Shown here: positions 12,801-20,789 of the stretch, piece by piece | Layout of the letters: each line of letters begins with the position of its first letter | How positions within the stretch are numbered: the stretch's first letter is position 1 | NCBI GenBank assembly: GCA_009746045.1 | Contig: RPFO01000296.1 | Coordinates: 470,001-517,554 of the forward strand | Source: Mesostigma viride | Lineage: Eukaryota; Streptophyta; Mesostigmatophyceae; Mesostigmatales; Mesostigmataceae | Direction: 5' to 3' | Length of the DNA stretch: 47,554 nucleotides | The notes under the pieces: model-generated | Seen by the model: only the letters and a program-made list of their open reading frames with translations | The model's database searches: none | What the model was told of the DNA's origin: nothing | Translations under genes and position numbers: made by a program

Positions 12801-14393
12801 GGGCGAGAAGCTGGAGGACATTCTGGCCAGCAACACACAGGTGGGTGGGGACCGAATAGGTAGCAGTTATAGGTTATTGGTCGGAGCAAGTGTTTATCAT
12901 TAGGTTCAAAGCGAGGTGGTGGAGGGCATCCTCGCCCCAGCAACACGCAGGTGGGTGGCTGATCAGCGAAGAGTAAAAGGGTATTGGGTAGGCCAGCTGG
13001 TTTTAGTTAGGTGCAAGAAGACATTCTGGCCAGCAAGGTGGGTGGCACCTTGGTAAGTAGTTAAGCAGGTTCTAACTTCTGTGCAAATTGAGAAGCCGGA
13101 GGACAGCCAGCAACCCGATGGTGGGTGGCTAATATTATCATTATCATCGTGCTATCGTCGATGCATTAGTAAATAAAGCGGCTGTCAGGTGGGTGAGCAG
13201 GCAAGAAGATTGAGCTCCGGTCGCGGAGGGCAGGGCCAGGTCCCCCAGTAATTCGTCTCCTCCATGCTTTGGTTTCCTTGTCTAGTTCACATCTAGCGAG
13301 CGTCACGCAGGTCGCTGAGGGTGTGGCCACGGCTCCCCCCCATAAGGTTTCCTGGCCTTGCAGTACCCCGCTGCTGCCACCCGCCACCTACTGCTCTGCC
13401 CTCATTCTCTGTGCATCATAGGGTGACGTGCCCTCCCCCGCCCACCTCCACAGGTCGCTGAGGGCATGGCCTTTTTTCCCACCCTTCGCAAGTGTCAGTA
13501 AGATAGAGAAACTATGTTACTGAAATAGAGAAACTATGTTTCTGAAATACATTGAACTATGTTACTGATGTCTGATTTGCTGTGTACTATATTGATGATC
13601 ACAATGTTTTGTGCAGGTCGCAGAGGGCGTGGCCACGGCGGGCGCCGTCATCGCCCTCGCGCGCAAGTACAAAGTCTCCCTCCCGGTGCTGACTGCCGTC
13701 GCACGCATCATCGACAACGAGCTGACTCCGCGGCACGCGGTGCTCCAGCTGATGAACTTGCCGCAGGTGGGGATGATAGCAAACGTGTTGTGAAATCGTG
13801 GTAGTAGTGAAATCGCGCATTGAGTGGATGCAGATGCAGGCACTAGTGAAGACTTCACCTGTGGGTGAGGCGCTAGCAACCAGTTCAACTGCGTGGTGTC
13901 ATCAGTGGCAGTATTACGCGCTGCCGCTAATGAACCTGCCGCAGGTGCAGGTGGGGATGATGGGCATTGTTTGTGATTTATCATATGGGCTGGTTGTCTC
14001 CTTGATATCATATGGGCCCAAGTCTGTTTGTGAAAATGTGGCCAGGGCTGTTTGTGATGTGCGCCCTTGCCACTTTGTGCCACAAAACGGTTGGCAACCA
14101 CGTTGTGCACAGTGCTTGTATTCGGGGACCACGTCCAGCCGTAGTGCCATTTGCGTTACGATTTGTGTTACCATTTTCGTTAATTTTTCTATGCTGGTAG
14201 TTGTTCCCGCTGGGTCATTATTACTATATGGGGGGTTCAAATGACCAGGGGGGGAAGCTGCCTACAACTTTGCACTGCAACCCCCTATTCATGGTAAGGA
14301 TACTCAGGCACTTAGTCCAGTTGCTAACCTTAATTCCAGTCATCCCTGCCATTTTCGGTTCTGCTCTCTTCCATGCAGGTCCCCGAGGTGTAA
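757..14393 (+). CDS. NAD-dependent glycerol-3-phosphate dehydrogenase, plastid (GLY1-like) type, at least nine exons
   Basis: Reduces dihydroxyacetone phosphate to glycerol 3-phosphate, the glycerolipid backbone; the plant GLY1 homologue acts in the plastid. Exons: 757-902, 4108-4244, 5237-5347, 7360-7556, 9042-9129, 11321-11468, 12691-12840, 13617-13766, 14379-14393. Every intron is GT-AG and all phases agree. Exon 757-902 encodes the [11 protein letters not shown] helix found just before the Rossmann fold in the plant protein. The next exon opens with [11 protein letters not shown] (NAD binding). Later exons carry [36 protein letters not shown] (catalytic Lys), [38 protein letters not shown] and [12 protein letters not shown]. 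The last exon adds only VPEV and TAA. About 380 residues are visible, with no broken exon. Some similarity to bacterial GpsA is expected; cytosolic GPD1 is less likely because of the N-terminal helix. Confidence 0.95.
903..4107 (+). other. GPDH intron (exon 757-902 to exon 4108-4244) with edge echoes and a minisatellite
   Basis: GT at 903 and AG at 4106-4107. After the donor AAG|GTGCGGATGA, similar strings recur at about 966 (GTGCGGATGACAGAA) and 1045 (GTGCAGATGACAGAAGG). Before the acceptor TATTTAG|ATGGTCATCTTTGG, degraded copies occur at 3630-3645, 3889-3912 and 4010-4031. These look like duplicated exon edges. A poly-G run lies at 2638-2655. I see no gene in the rest (about 1200-2640 and 3406-3625). 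Confidence 0.7.
2848..3405. repeat. 25-bp minisatellite, about 22 copies
   Basis: Direct tandem array with a 25-bp unit containing ATATGAGTGCATGTGATGGG followed by TATTC or TATCC. The first copies are more divergent; the copies from about 3000 onward are nearly identical, which suggests recent homogenisation. It lies inside a GPDH intron. Confidence 0.95.
4165..4500 (+). repeat. Direct duplication of exon 3' end plus donor (exon 4108-4244)
   Basis: The end of the exon with its donor and about 85 bp of intron (4165-4335) is repeated at about 4336-4500. In the copy, AACAAGCCGGACATGGAC is followed by a near-identical coding stretch with a 15-18 bp deletion, and the donor ACAG|GTGAGG is kept at 4402-4405. 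The intron sequence after each copy also matches (both contain GTGAGGGATGCT). Confidence 0.85.
4808..4829. repeat. Poly-G run (22 nt) in GPDH intron
   Basis: Uninterrupted G run on the transcribed strand. Runs of this length are prone to sequencing and polymerase slippage, so the exact length is uncertain. Confidence 0.9.
5420..5471 (+). repeat. Echo of exon 5237-5347 3' end
   Basis: About 52 bp closely matching the last part of the upstream exon (ends GTGCCCGTGCAGGCCAG). The base pattern after AG is GG instead of GT, so the copied donor is dead. It lies 72 bp downstream of the real donor. Confidence 0.85.
5901..6098. repeat. (CCCCGT)n hexanucleotide array ending in (CCCCAT)n
   Basis: Nearly perfect 6-bp tandem array with one 1-bp contraction near 6052, turning into CCCCAT units at about 6072-6098. 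It is in an intron and pyrimidine-rich on the sense strand. Because the unit is 6 bp, long low-complexity reading frames arise in several frames; these are not genes. Confidence 0.95.
6238..7359 (+). repeat. 121-bp tandem array containing repeated splice acceptors and exon starts
   Basis: Each unit holds a pyrimidine-rich tract, an acceptor ACACAG or AAACAG, and about 45 bp copying the start of the real exon at 7360 (CCGCAAGT.CCTCCAATCC). Acceptor AGs end at 6508, 6631, 6754, 6875, 6995, 7116, 7238 and the real one at 7359; spacing is 120-123 bp. Two older copies are visible near 6243 and 6405. The rest of the unit is C/T-rich (CTTCTCATGATTCCTTCATG). Confidence 0.95.
7645..7955 (+). pseudogene. 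rpoC1: Plastid rpoC1 fragment inserted in a nuclear intron
   Basis: An AT-rich island in GC-rich surroundings. Its translation begins [16 protein letters not shown], the conserved motif that follows the NADFDGD active site in the RNA polymerase beta-prime (RpoC1) family. After about 50 codons the reading shifts frame once (around 7780-7800) and continues with IVWVRFSG and [12 protein letters not shown], also typical of plastid RpoC1. There is no start, the frame is broken, and both ends merge into intron sequence, so this is a non-functional nuclear copy of plastid DNA. It sits in the GPDH intron 7557-9041. Confidence 0.85.
8032..8580 (+). repeat. Three echoes of exon 7360-7556 3' end
   Basis: Degraded copies of the exon end (real: GGGCCCACGTTTGCGTCCGA, then GAGCTCATGCAGAAG and the donor) occur at 8032-8078, 8211-8260 and 8538-8580. 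The first two keep GT or GGGTACG-like ends close to the original donor GGTAC. Divergence increases with distance from the exon. Reading frames through them are shadows. Confidence 0.8.
8825..8873 (+). repeat. Echo of exon 9042-9129 start with its acceptor
   Basis: CAGCAGTGGTCATGGCATAA and the next 27 bases align with CAGCAATCGTGACTGCGTCG and the following exon bases (shared AAAGGACCCC/AAAGACCCC and GGCAAGAG). It is a pre-exon copy about 215 bp upstream of the true acceptor. A weaker second copy may lie at 8938-8975. Confidence 0.7.
9203..9310 (+). repeat. Echoes of exon 9042-9129 3' end and donor
   Basis: GTCGCAGTACCTGCGCTTGA at 9203 copies the exon end ATCGCAGTACCTTCGCGTGA, with a GTGAATATG where the real donor is GTGAGTGTGG. 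A shorter piece, ATCCACGTGAGTATG, follows near 9296. Confidence 0.75.
9358..9530. repeat. 21-bp tandem repeat, about 8 copies
   Basis: Unit ACTCTCTCGCATGCGCCTCGC with single-base variants. Because 21 is divisible by 3 all frames stay open; the 7-residue protein repeats that result on the minus strand are an artefact of the array. It lies in the GPDH intron 9130-11320. Confidence 0.9.
9636..9800 (+). repeat. Two echoes of exon 11321-11468 start
   Basis: CACCAGTGATGCGGTTGGCG at 9639 and AACCAGCGACGCCATCCGCG at 9739 both copy the real exon start GCCAGCGACGTCATTGGCG. The second copy also matches the real locus upstream (GGCCTGTACTGTGTTACGTC against GGCCTCCACTGTGTTACGTC at 11295) and downstream (GCGCTCAAGAACGTGCTGGC). 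The (TTTG)n tract separates this copy from the real exon. Confidence 0.9.
9853..11294. repeat. Perfect (TTTG)n microsatellite, 1.44 kb, about 360 copies
   Basis: A tetranucleotide tract with no interruption visible in 1442 bases, preceded by a short (CTTG)n stretch at about 9823-9852. Every frame on both strands is open, giving long CLFV or NKQT repeat frames that are not genes. It lies in the GPDH intron and is transcribed as UUUG repeats. The exact copy number may be an assembly estimate. Confidence 0.97.
11548..12180 (+). repeat. Donor-side tandem copies from exon 11321-11468
   Basis: The exon end with donor (GCTGGCTGGCCGTAAAG|GTGGGTGG) and about 75 bp of intron (CCATGACACGGATACAGTAT, then TGCCGTGTTTATATG) is repeated. 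Short copy at 11550-11580, long copy at about 12049-12150, third start at 12153-12180 (GCGCTGGCTGCCCGTGAAGG). The 12095-12145 segment is almost identical to 11495-11545. Confidence 0.9.
11699..11973. repeat. 46-bp tandem repeat, six copies
   Basis: Unit contains ATCATTACTACTCGTATCTA and CTGCATGTTATCTGAATACT with few substitutions. AT-rich compared with the flanking exons. It lies in the GPDH intron 11469-12690. Confidence 0.9.
12242..12492 (+). repeat. Three echoes of exon 12691-12840 start
   Basis: The real acceptor and exon start is GTACCCGCAG|ATGGGCGCCAAGCC. Copies: 12242 GTACCCGTGAATAGGTGGGC then GCCAAGGG; 12348 GCAAGCAGACGCCAAGCCCA; 12463 AGGATGGGCGCCGACCCCGT. Each copies 20-40 bp and is progressively degraded. 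Confidence 0.75.
12910..13130 (+). repeat. Three echoes of exon 12691-12840 end and donor
   Basis: The real exon end is GGACATTCTGGCCAGCAACA then CACAG|GTGGGTGGGG. Copies end in CCAGCAACACGCAGGTGGGT (12938), ACATTCTGGCCAGCAAGGTG (13021) and GCCAGCAACCCGATGGTGGG (13106). All three keep a GTGGGTGG donor-like string. Confidence 0.85.
13304..13475 (+). repeat. Two echoes of exon 13617-13766 start with acceptor
   Basis: The real site is TGTGCAG|GTCGCAGAGGGCGTGGCCACGG. Copies at 13304 (CACGCAGGTCGCTGAGGGTG then TGGCCACGGC) and 13448 (CCACAGGTCGCTGAGGGCAT) retain the AG and would code nearly the same residues for 8-12 codons before diverging. Confidence 0.85.
13917..13965 (+). repeat. Echo of exon 13617-13766 end and donor
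   Basis: CTAATGAACCTGCCGCAGGT then GCAGGTGGGGATGATGG copies CTGATGAACTTGCCGCAG|GTGGGGATGATAG, with an added GTGCAG. It lies 150 bp after the real donor. Confidence 0.85.
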
Positions 14394-15205
14394 GTTGAAT
14401 CCGAGCAACAGCGGCGCCAGACACGCACGCAGCCCCCCCAACATCTGGCTCTGGCAGCCAACACTTTGCGAGAGGCGGCCCCGAGGGTCTCGGATCGGGG
14501 AGCTTTTCCCTCTTGCTTGCAGGAACTCGAGCTGATATATGGTAATGGGGATCCCATGAGCTCTGGAGCAAAGCTCATGGGTACCAGGTCAGGGTCATCG
14601 CGACTTGGCAATCTAAAGCTGGCTATCTAAATAGCTTTTTTCCCGTGGAGGGCAGCGATGGGACCTCTGCCACAAGTCGCTGTCATGAGGTGGCCGCCAG
14701 CGCCGATCGGTTTTCCGGCTGCGATGCAGCAAGAGCCACATGGGCCGAATCGTGTGGACCCTTGGCGGCCATGCAGCGATACTCAGTCTGGCCTCTCCTC
14801 GTCGTCGTCGGCGGCGGCGGTGGTGGTGGCCCTTGGGCATCCAGCCTTCGGTTTCCCAATGCTGCCCCCCGCAGTTTCCGATGATTGGTCCCCGGCGCGG
14901 AAAAGGTTGCCAGCCACCAGCAGAAAAGGCGCGGCTTTCGAATAGGAGCCAGCAGAAAGGTGGTGGAGGTTCTCTGTCTGTAGGAACGATGTGTTTAGTA
15001 CAGGGGCATGTGAGTCTCTTTGTTTGTGACAGGTTCCCGGCTGCCAGCTTACGGCGGGTTCCCGGTCCAACCGTCCCTTTCGGCGCATGTATCTGTTTGC
15101 GCATGCCACACCCTGGCCTGGGTCCCAGGGTCCCTGGGTCGCCTGCTCCTGAGGGGCTTCGATCCTTGTCATGCGTTGCATGTGAAGGTTTCCATGCAAC
15201 TGCGA
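14394..15205. other. 3' flank of the GPDH gene, no further gene recognised
   Basis: Follows the TAA stop at 14391-14393 and should include the 3' UTR. I see no clear polyadenylation signal. Overlapping open frames on both strands here have no recognisable domain and are taken as chance. Confidence 0.5.
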
Positions 15206-15208
15206 AGT

Positions 15209-15410
15209 GAAGAAGAGGAGAAGGGGGGAGGGGAGGGGAGGGGAGGGGAGGGGAGGGGAAAAGGGGGGGAGATAAGGGGGAGAAAGGGGGAAAAGGAGGG
15301 GCAGGAAGGGAGGAGAAAGGGGGAAGGGAGGGGAGAAGGTTTGGGGGAAACGCGGGAAATAGGGAAGGGGGGTGAGAAAGGGGGGAAATGGGGAAAATGG
15401 GGACCTTATG
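15209..15410. repeat. G/A-rich low-complexity tract
   Basis: Runs of GGGGA, GGGGGAGA and related strings, almost free of C and T on this strand. It yields long Lys/Gly/Glu or Pro/Phe frames that are composition artefacts. Confidence 0.85.
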
Positions 15411-16904
15411 CTGCCCAACTTGGTTAGCATGGGTATGCCCTCAAATGCATTGAAGCCGCCGTGCCCTGATCGCTGGATGGCAAAGACCATCAACTTTTGT
15501 GGTGCTTGCGTGCGGGATGCATGTTTTGTTTTGTCGTTGCCATGGGGTTGGTCATTGTGCAATCTATTTAAGATTTATGGTAGACACTCTCGGGTCTTGA
15601 AGAGCAAGGGCTGCTTCGTCTAGGCTCTTGACATGCATGGGAATTTTGTACGGACACGTGTTGTCGTGAACATAGCTCTATCTGCAGACCGTCCCTGCCA
15701 GGGTATTTGAGCAGAGATGGTCCCATGGGTACAGCACGAGTTGCGTGCCTTTTCAACTATAGCATGATTTGTCCTTTTGGCAGTTTAGCCCATGACTCAG
15801 ACAGCACCTACGCAGTTTTTTTGTGTCCTAGAATACTGGTGTGATCTCCTTGATTCAGTTTGAAACAGTTTTTACATGAGTCAAGCTAGCAACTGCAGAT
15901 GCAGAAATCGTGTGCATGGCATTGATCTTTGTGTGCTGGTTAACTGGTTGTTCACGCACTCCCATTGGGGAGTCGCGGAGCACAATTCAAAAAAACTAAA
16001 TTACATCATAACATGACTCTGCTGGGAGATCATGTAGCACGTAAGTAAGTAAGTAAGTACTTGCGTGTCATGCGCAAAGGCATGCCACGGAGTACTATGC
16101 TAATCTCATTAGAAAAAATAATTACACAAAAGTTCAAACAAATATCGTCTGCATCATTCCCCAACCATTAAGCACTAGATGGGGATGTAATCCTCATTCG
16201 AATTTCGAGCTGTCCTCTACTGTATAATGGCAGACGAGGCGGTAGTGTAGCGGCTATCCTCAGGGCCAATAACCTCCACCTGCGGACTTCTACCCTGGCT
16301 AGCAACGGGCCGCGGGGCCCGTGGGGAGAAATCAGGAGCATACCCCTCAGGAAGGTGCTTATCGCAGATATAGCACGTATTACATGTCTGATGGGGGTGG
16401 GTGGGTGGGAGCGGAGCCGCGAAAACTAGCTAATCTAACTCTATTATAATGTACAAAATCCCAACTACTCTACTCAGTAAAGCGCCCCGGCCTTCCTCCT
16501 GCATGGGTGCATGTGGGGGGGGCTCGTGGGCCTGCATGGACAATGGTCTGCGCCATCTCCGCTTGTCCTGCATGGCAGTCAACTAGCTAGAGAGATGGAT
16601 CGAGGAAATATGGTGTTCAAACTGAGCTGGCACCATAAGGTTGGCCAGCAACTGGTCTGTGCAGTTGATTGCTGGTCTACCAACCCCCTTGGGGATGTCC
16701 TTAGGGCCAGGCCATGTCAGGACATGCCGCCCTGGCTGGCCAAGCCGTTGTGGGCCGGCCAAACCAAGGGTGGTGTCTACCTGCATGAAGTCCTAAACCG
16801 GGCAAGTACGTCCTGCAAATGCTATCGATCTACGATGCCTAATCTCGTCGGAAATGCATGAGGCATACCCTTGACAAAGACTCTGGTTCAACGGGTGTGT
16901 GGAA
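15411..16904. other. Gene-free interval
   Basis: No recognisable protein or RNA gene. It contains a short (AAGT)n run near 16042-16059 and, at 15956-15983, a minus-strand copy of the LINE tail described separately. Confidence 0.5.
15956..15983 (-). mobile_element. LINE 3'-tail hairpin remnant (minus orientation)
   Basis: GCACTCCCATTGGGGAGTCG then CGGAGCAC is the reverse complement, with few changes, of the tail core TGCTCCGTGACTCCCCAACG found at 17642, 17711 and 21129. Confidence 0.65.
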
Positions 16905-17033
16905 AACCCTACTTCCAAAGCCTGCCGAAGCATCCTGGTTCCCGTGGGCACCGTTTAGCCGCGTGTTTAGCTGGTCCGTGAGCGTCCAGGCCTCGGCCCC
17001 GTACGTGAGCACCATGAGGACCGAGGCCTTTCA
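16905..17033 (-). mobile_element. LINE reverse transcriptase fragment (C-terminal part)
   Basis: The minus strand reads VLTYGAEAWTLTDQLNTRL, matching the LLYGAETWTLT motif downstream of the catalytic core in many non-LTR reverse transcriptases. The frame degrades beyond this point and there is no intact ORF. It abuts, in opposite orientation, the plus-strand LINE 3' part that starts at 17035. Confidence 0.75.
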
Positions 17034-17034
17034 A

Positions 17035-17410
17035 GAAGAGCACTTGCATCCGGTACGCTGCTCATGTCTGCAAGGAGGACTTGTATCTCGGCATGCCACT
17101 TATCACCAGCACCATCAAGCAGCGGCGTCTGATGCTAGTAGGGCACTTAGCTCGCACCAACCAGCCAGGTTAGACACCGCAAGGCCCACACCTTCAAAGA
17201 ACAGCTAGTTGAGGACATGGGGGGGCGAGGCCTCTCCGTGATTTGGAAAAAGATGATGGACAAGGCCAAGTGGGCCCAGGTCATAGAGGACAACAAACCC
17301 CCTGCAGTGGGAAAGGAGCGTGTTTGCAAACGAGGGAGGCATGCTAGCCAAGACCCCTTGAGGGTCGCGAGCATCATAGATATAACATGGGACTGTTTTG
17401 TAGATTAGAT
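17035..17410 (+). mobile_element. LINE C-terminal coding fragment
   Basis: The plus strand reads DLYLGMPLITSTIKQRRLML then VGHLARTNQP, the typical RRLRWxGHxxR region near the end of LINE polyproteins. After one stop it continues with HRKAHTFKEQLVEDMGGRG and KWAQVIEDNK, also usual at that terminus. A second, more degraded copy lies at 20815-20960. Confidence 0.75.
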
Positions 17411-17766
17411 AGCTTAGACGTACCGGTAGGATTGCGTGTTCCCATCCATCCACCCATCCATCGGGGTTAATCCCGTGGGAGGCACGCCAGACAGCTCCCC
17501 TAGGGCAGCGTGCGGCTGTCTAGATAGATGTTGTAGTCAGAATGCTGTTAGATAGATGTAGTATGTAGCCGATGTAGCTAGATCAGACCGGTAGGACTGT
17601 TTGCACCCATCCATCCATCCATCCATCCATCCATCGGGGTTAATGCTCCGTGACTCCCCAACGGGAGCACGAGTCTAATTGATTAATTAATTAATTAATT
17701 AATCGGGGTTAATGCTCCGTGACTCCCCAACGGGAGCACAAGTTTAATTAATTAATTAATCCGGTA
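17411..17766 (+). mobile_element. LINE 3' end: CCAT repeats, hairpin tails and TTAA repeats
   Basis: Contains (CCAT)n at 17441-17462 and 17607-17634, then ATCGGGGTTAATGCTCCGTG and ACTCCCCAACGGGAGCAC followed by (TTAA)n, twice (17634-17700, 17703-17760). TGCTCC pairs with GGAGCA, a short hairpin just before the simple-repeat tail. A variant without the hairpin is at 17460-17490. Confidence 0.75.
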
Positions 17767-17774
17767 CGCCTCGC

Positions 17775-18700
17775 CTACTAGGTCCTACCAGTGCCAGTAG
17801 GTAGGTGTTGAGCGTGTGGAGCCTGGCCCAGGCCAGGCCAATGCGGATGTCATCGTCAGACTTCGTGTCAGGGAGCATGCTCCCCAGCAGTTTCAAGCGG
17901 TCACGGTACTGCACCTCAGACCAGTCCAGCAGCCGAAGAGGTTATATATAGTGCTTTCTATCCCTGGTTGTTGGGCGCATGAGCGAGGTGGTCAGCGAGG
18001 TCGACAGCTTCTCGGCCAGCAGGTCACGTGCTCCTCCAGCACCAGCCGGCGCAGATGTCATCTTTGCCGAGGGAGGGAGCGGGTGTGGCGCGCATGCTGG
18101 CGCGGGGGCTGGGTTGCGTATAGTGCAGAAATGAGGGCTGCTTCGTTAAGATAGAAGTGGCTGGTCAGGATCGTCATGCACCGGAGCACCTCGTCAGTCA
18201 AGCAGGTGAGGAAAATCGACACCTCGTTAGCGTCATCGTCATTGAAAGCCCTTCCGTCAAGCGTAACACTCCAGTTGCATTCTTGAACCACTGAGGTACC
18301 GGAGGACCTAGCTCATCGACCTGTCCCGGGGACAGATTTTCACTACCCATTCCAAATGGGACACCGATTTGACGCTGGCAACCAGGGGTTTTGCATCCTG
18401 GAATGCAATATCAAGACCCAAGAACAATGTGACGAGGTTCTCAGGCACTATAAGCAGCATCAGTATTCGCGACACTCCGGCCCGGAGATATCGCCCGAGA
18501 GAAGGGGGGTCAAGCACCCCCTCCGCCCCCCCCCCCCCTGAGCCACGGGAACCCGGCCCCTGGGTTAGGGGGTCAGACCCCCCCCCCCCCCTCATTCTTT
18601 GCCACCCCCGGCCGGGGGGTCCACTTGCCCCCCCCCCCACCACCACCACACACACACACACCGACATCGACCAAGTTTCGCAGATGGTAATGACCTTCAA
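17775..18700 (-). mobile_element. LINE reverse transcriptase fragment
   Basis: On the minus strand 17930-17790 reads LKLLGSMLPDTKSDDDIRI then GLAWARLHTLN, matching the F-YLGS...D..RI..A motif of non-LTR reverse transcriptases. Further upstream (18450-18310) residues such as FQDAKPLVASVKSVSHLEW suggest the same element. Frames are broken and C-rich tracts interrupt it, so the outer boundary is uncertain. Confidence 0.6.
18500..18665. repeat. C-rich runs and short (CA)n
   Basis: Several poly-C runs of 9-14 bases with GGGGGTCAGA/GGGGTCCAC pieces, then (CCA)n and (CA)n at 18640-18661. A related poly-C run lies at 18912-18941. No coding content. Confidence 0.8.
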
Positions 18701-18944
18701 TATATAATATATTACATCAAAAGTCCGTTAATTGGCAGAACCTATGCGGCAAAGCCTGGGTGGGAAAACCTGGGCGGGAAAAAATGAGCGGCAAAGGTAA
18801 TGGGCCCCAGCCCCCAGGGGGGCAAGGGGAGAAGGGGAGGGAGGTGGTGGTGGGTAGTTGCCCACCCACCCACCCACTCATAAATCATCGGGGTTGGGGG
18901 GTTCGGACCCCCCTTCCCCCCCCCCCCCCCCCCCCCCCCCGGCG

Positions 18945-20345
18945 ACGGTCCGGCGAAAAGTCTGTTAGCAAGCTCTCACAATTAACATGCATCTCCCCAT
19001 CCGCGGCGATAAGATCGACTGGCCCAAGTGGGAACTTCAGCAACCGGTAGAGTATCTGCGGACTATACCATCCATGCAATGCAGGCGCTGTAGACTTGCA
19101 CTAGCTGCGACGACCACGACATCCAGTGAGGCGATCGAGTCTCCGGCGGGGGCGGCCTCATCAAGATCCACCTGCACGCCAGCCGACGGGCACATGTGGA
19201 AATCGTGCAGGCTTTCGATCAAGAGCGCCTCTATTATCCTCAGCCAGGACACCATCCGAACTGTATATGTAGTGGACGAGCAGCCGCATGCATGGCGCGG
19301 ATTGCACATGCTGCATGGCAGCTAGCTGGCAGACTTGACTCAAGCCTGACGGCCCGCTCATATGCAACACCTGAATCACCGCCAAGGTCAACAACATTGA
19401 AGCCACAGTCGCACACAAACAGTCCATCCCCGGCCCAATGTCCCGCATGCAAGAGCACATTGCCGCCTGGAGGCTTCCGAGGCCACTGCGCCACTGTGAC
19501 CACCCGCCTTAACCAGGTGGAATGCAACTAAAGTAGGCCAGGGGCCCAGGGCATCGTGAAGCTAGAGGCAGTAATTGTTCAACAAGGTAGACGCCCAGTG
19601 GTCACGCAGGTCCCCGGACCCCGAGATCGCCGAGCGAACGCCCACCATCGCCGCCTGAACCCGCCGGTTGGGCCAGCGATGACCCCTTGACTCGCGCTTC
19701 CTGGGCGGACCTGCTCAAGAGCCAGGCAACCTCCCGACCACCACGTCTGCCGTTATAGTACCACCAATTAAGCTTCAGTTGAGCTCAGTGGAAGACACGT
19801 AGGCGCCGCGAGGCAGCTGCATGACCGCCCGACTGCCCCCGCTGCCGGGTCATCCTCAGGCGCTTCGACACTGAGCCGGGGGAGACCCCCTGGACTACTA
19901 GATCTTCTCGACGAGCTCAGGAACCAGCTCTCATTGGCGCGCATGCATGGAGCTGCCAGGTATGATACTGCAGGGCGCCTACCGCCTGCCCCTCGGATCC
20001 ACAGGACAAGCTAGTCTGGGCCCCCCGATCCGGTGGTCCTCACCAAGTCAGCGACATCGCTGCCCAAGTTCGGTTCCTCTCTCGCCGCAAGACTGAGCTG
20101 GCGCGCACCCGGCCCCTGACCGCGGTCGCTTAACGACGACCTGCATGACCAGTTGACGCCATGCAGCCCAGCAGCAGCAACGCCGCGACCAGTGTGCATG
20201 GCCTGACTTCATCCGCTGCACATGCAAGTCCAGCCCTGCAGCCCAAGTGTACTGGAGGAGCTAGGGTGGAGACCTTTATGTCAACATCAAACTGTACGTG
20301 GAGCCCCCCCCGAGGCCGGGCAGCTCCCCCGGGATAGAGCAAGCT
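18945..20345 (+). mobile_element. Degenerate LINE ORF1-like copy, plus strand
   Basis: Parts of this segment parallel the minus-strand ORF1 fragment at 21600-21860/31844-31927/40421-40450. 19905-20110 (CTCGACGAGCTCAGGAACCA, CAGGGCGCCTACCGCCTGCC, GTTCGGTTCCTCTCTCGCCG) and 20240-20345 (ACCTTTATGTCAAC, CCCCGGGATAGAGCA) follow it in the same order. 18987-19050 encodes DKIDWPKWELQQPVEYLRT and 19436-19500 encodes CPACK...H, a possible zinc-binding motif. Numerous stops and frameshifts make it non-functional. Confidence 0.7.
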
Positions 20346-20789
20346 ATAGTTGTCTAGACATGGGGGCCATTGGAATGGGACAGCTTAGGCATTATTGCAC
20401 GTCTTGGCATAAAGCATATTATAGCTCAGCATAGCCACTTCGCTCTAGCTGTTTAGATTCTATGTGATCAGCTGATGGCATTTTCAGCCATGGCTCATTG
20501 TGCCCATGCAGGTGCCGGGCGGGTACTACTAATGCGGCCTATTTCAGCTTGCGGATGGTTGCATCGCAAGTTGCAACTATTAGGGCTTAATCATGGTCAT
20601 TGACCCTAATCAATCTCCAGTAAAGAAAAGCAGCAGCTTGTTGTTATTATATTACCAAGCTATACCTGAAGGCCGACTTCAGGTATAGCTTGGTAGAGTC
20701 TAGAGTGTCTATTTAGCTAAAGATTTAATAAATGGTAAACATATGCATATTATGCTTGATATGCATATTATCAGTAATTGCAATATTTG

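Noticed and set aside
16225-16310. Possible tRNA (GGCGGTAGTGTAGCGGCTA resembles an A box)
   Set aside because: I could not build a cloverleaf or find a matching B box and acceptor stem.
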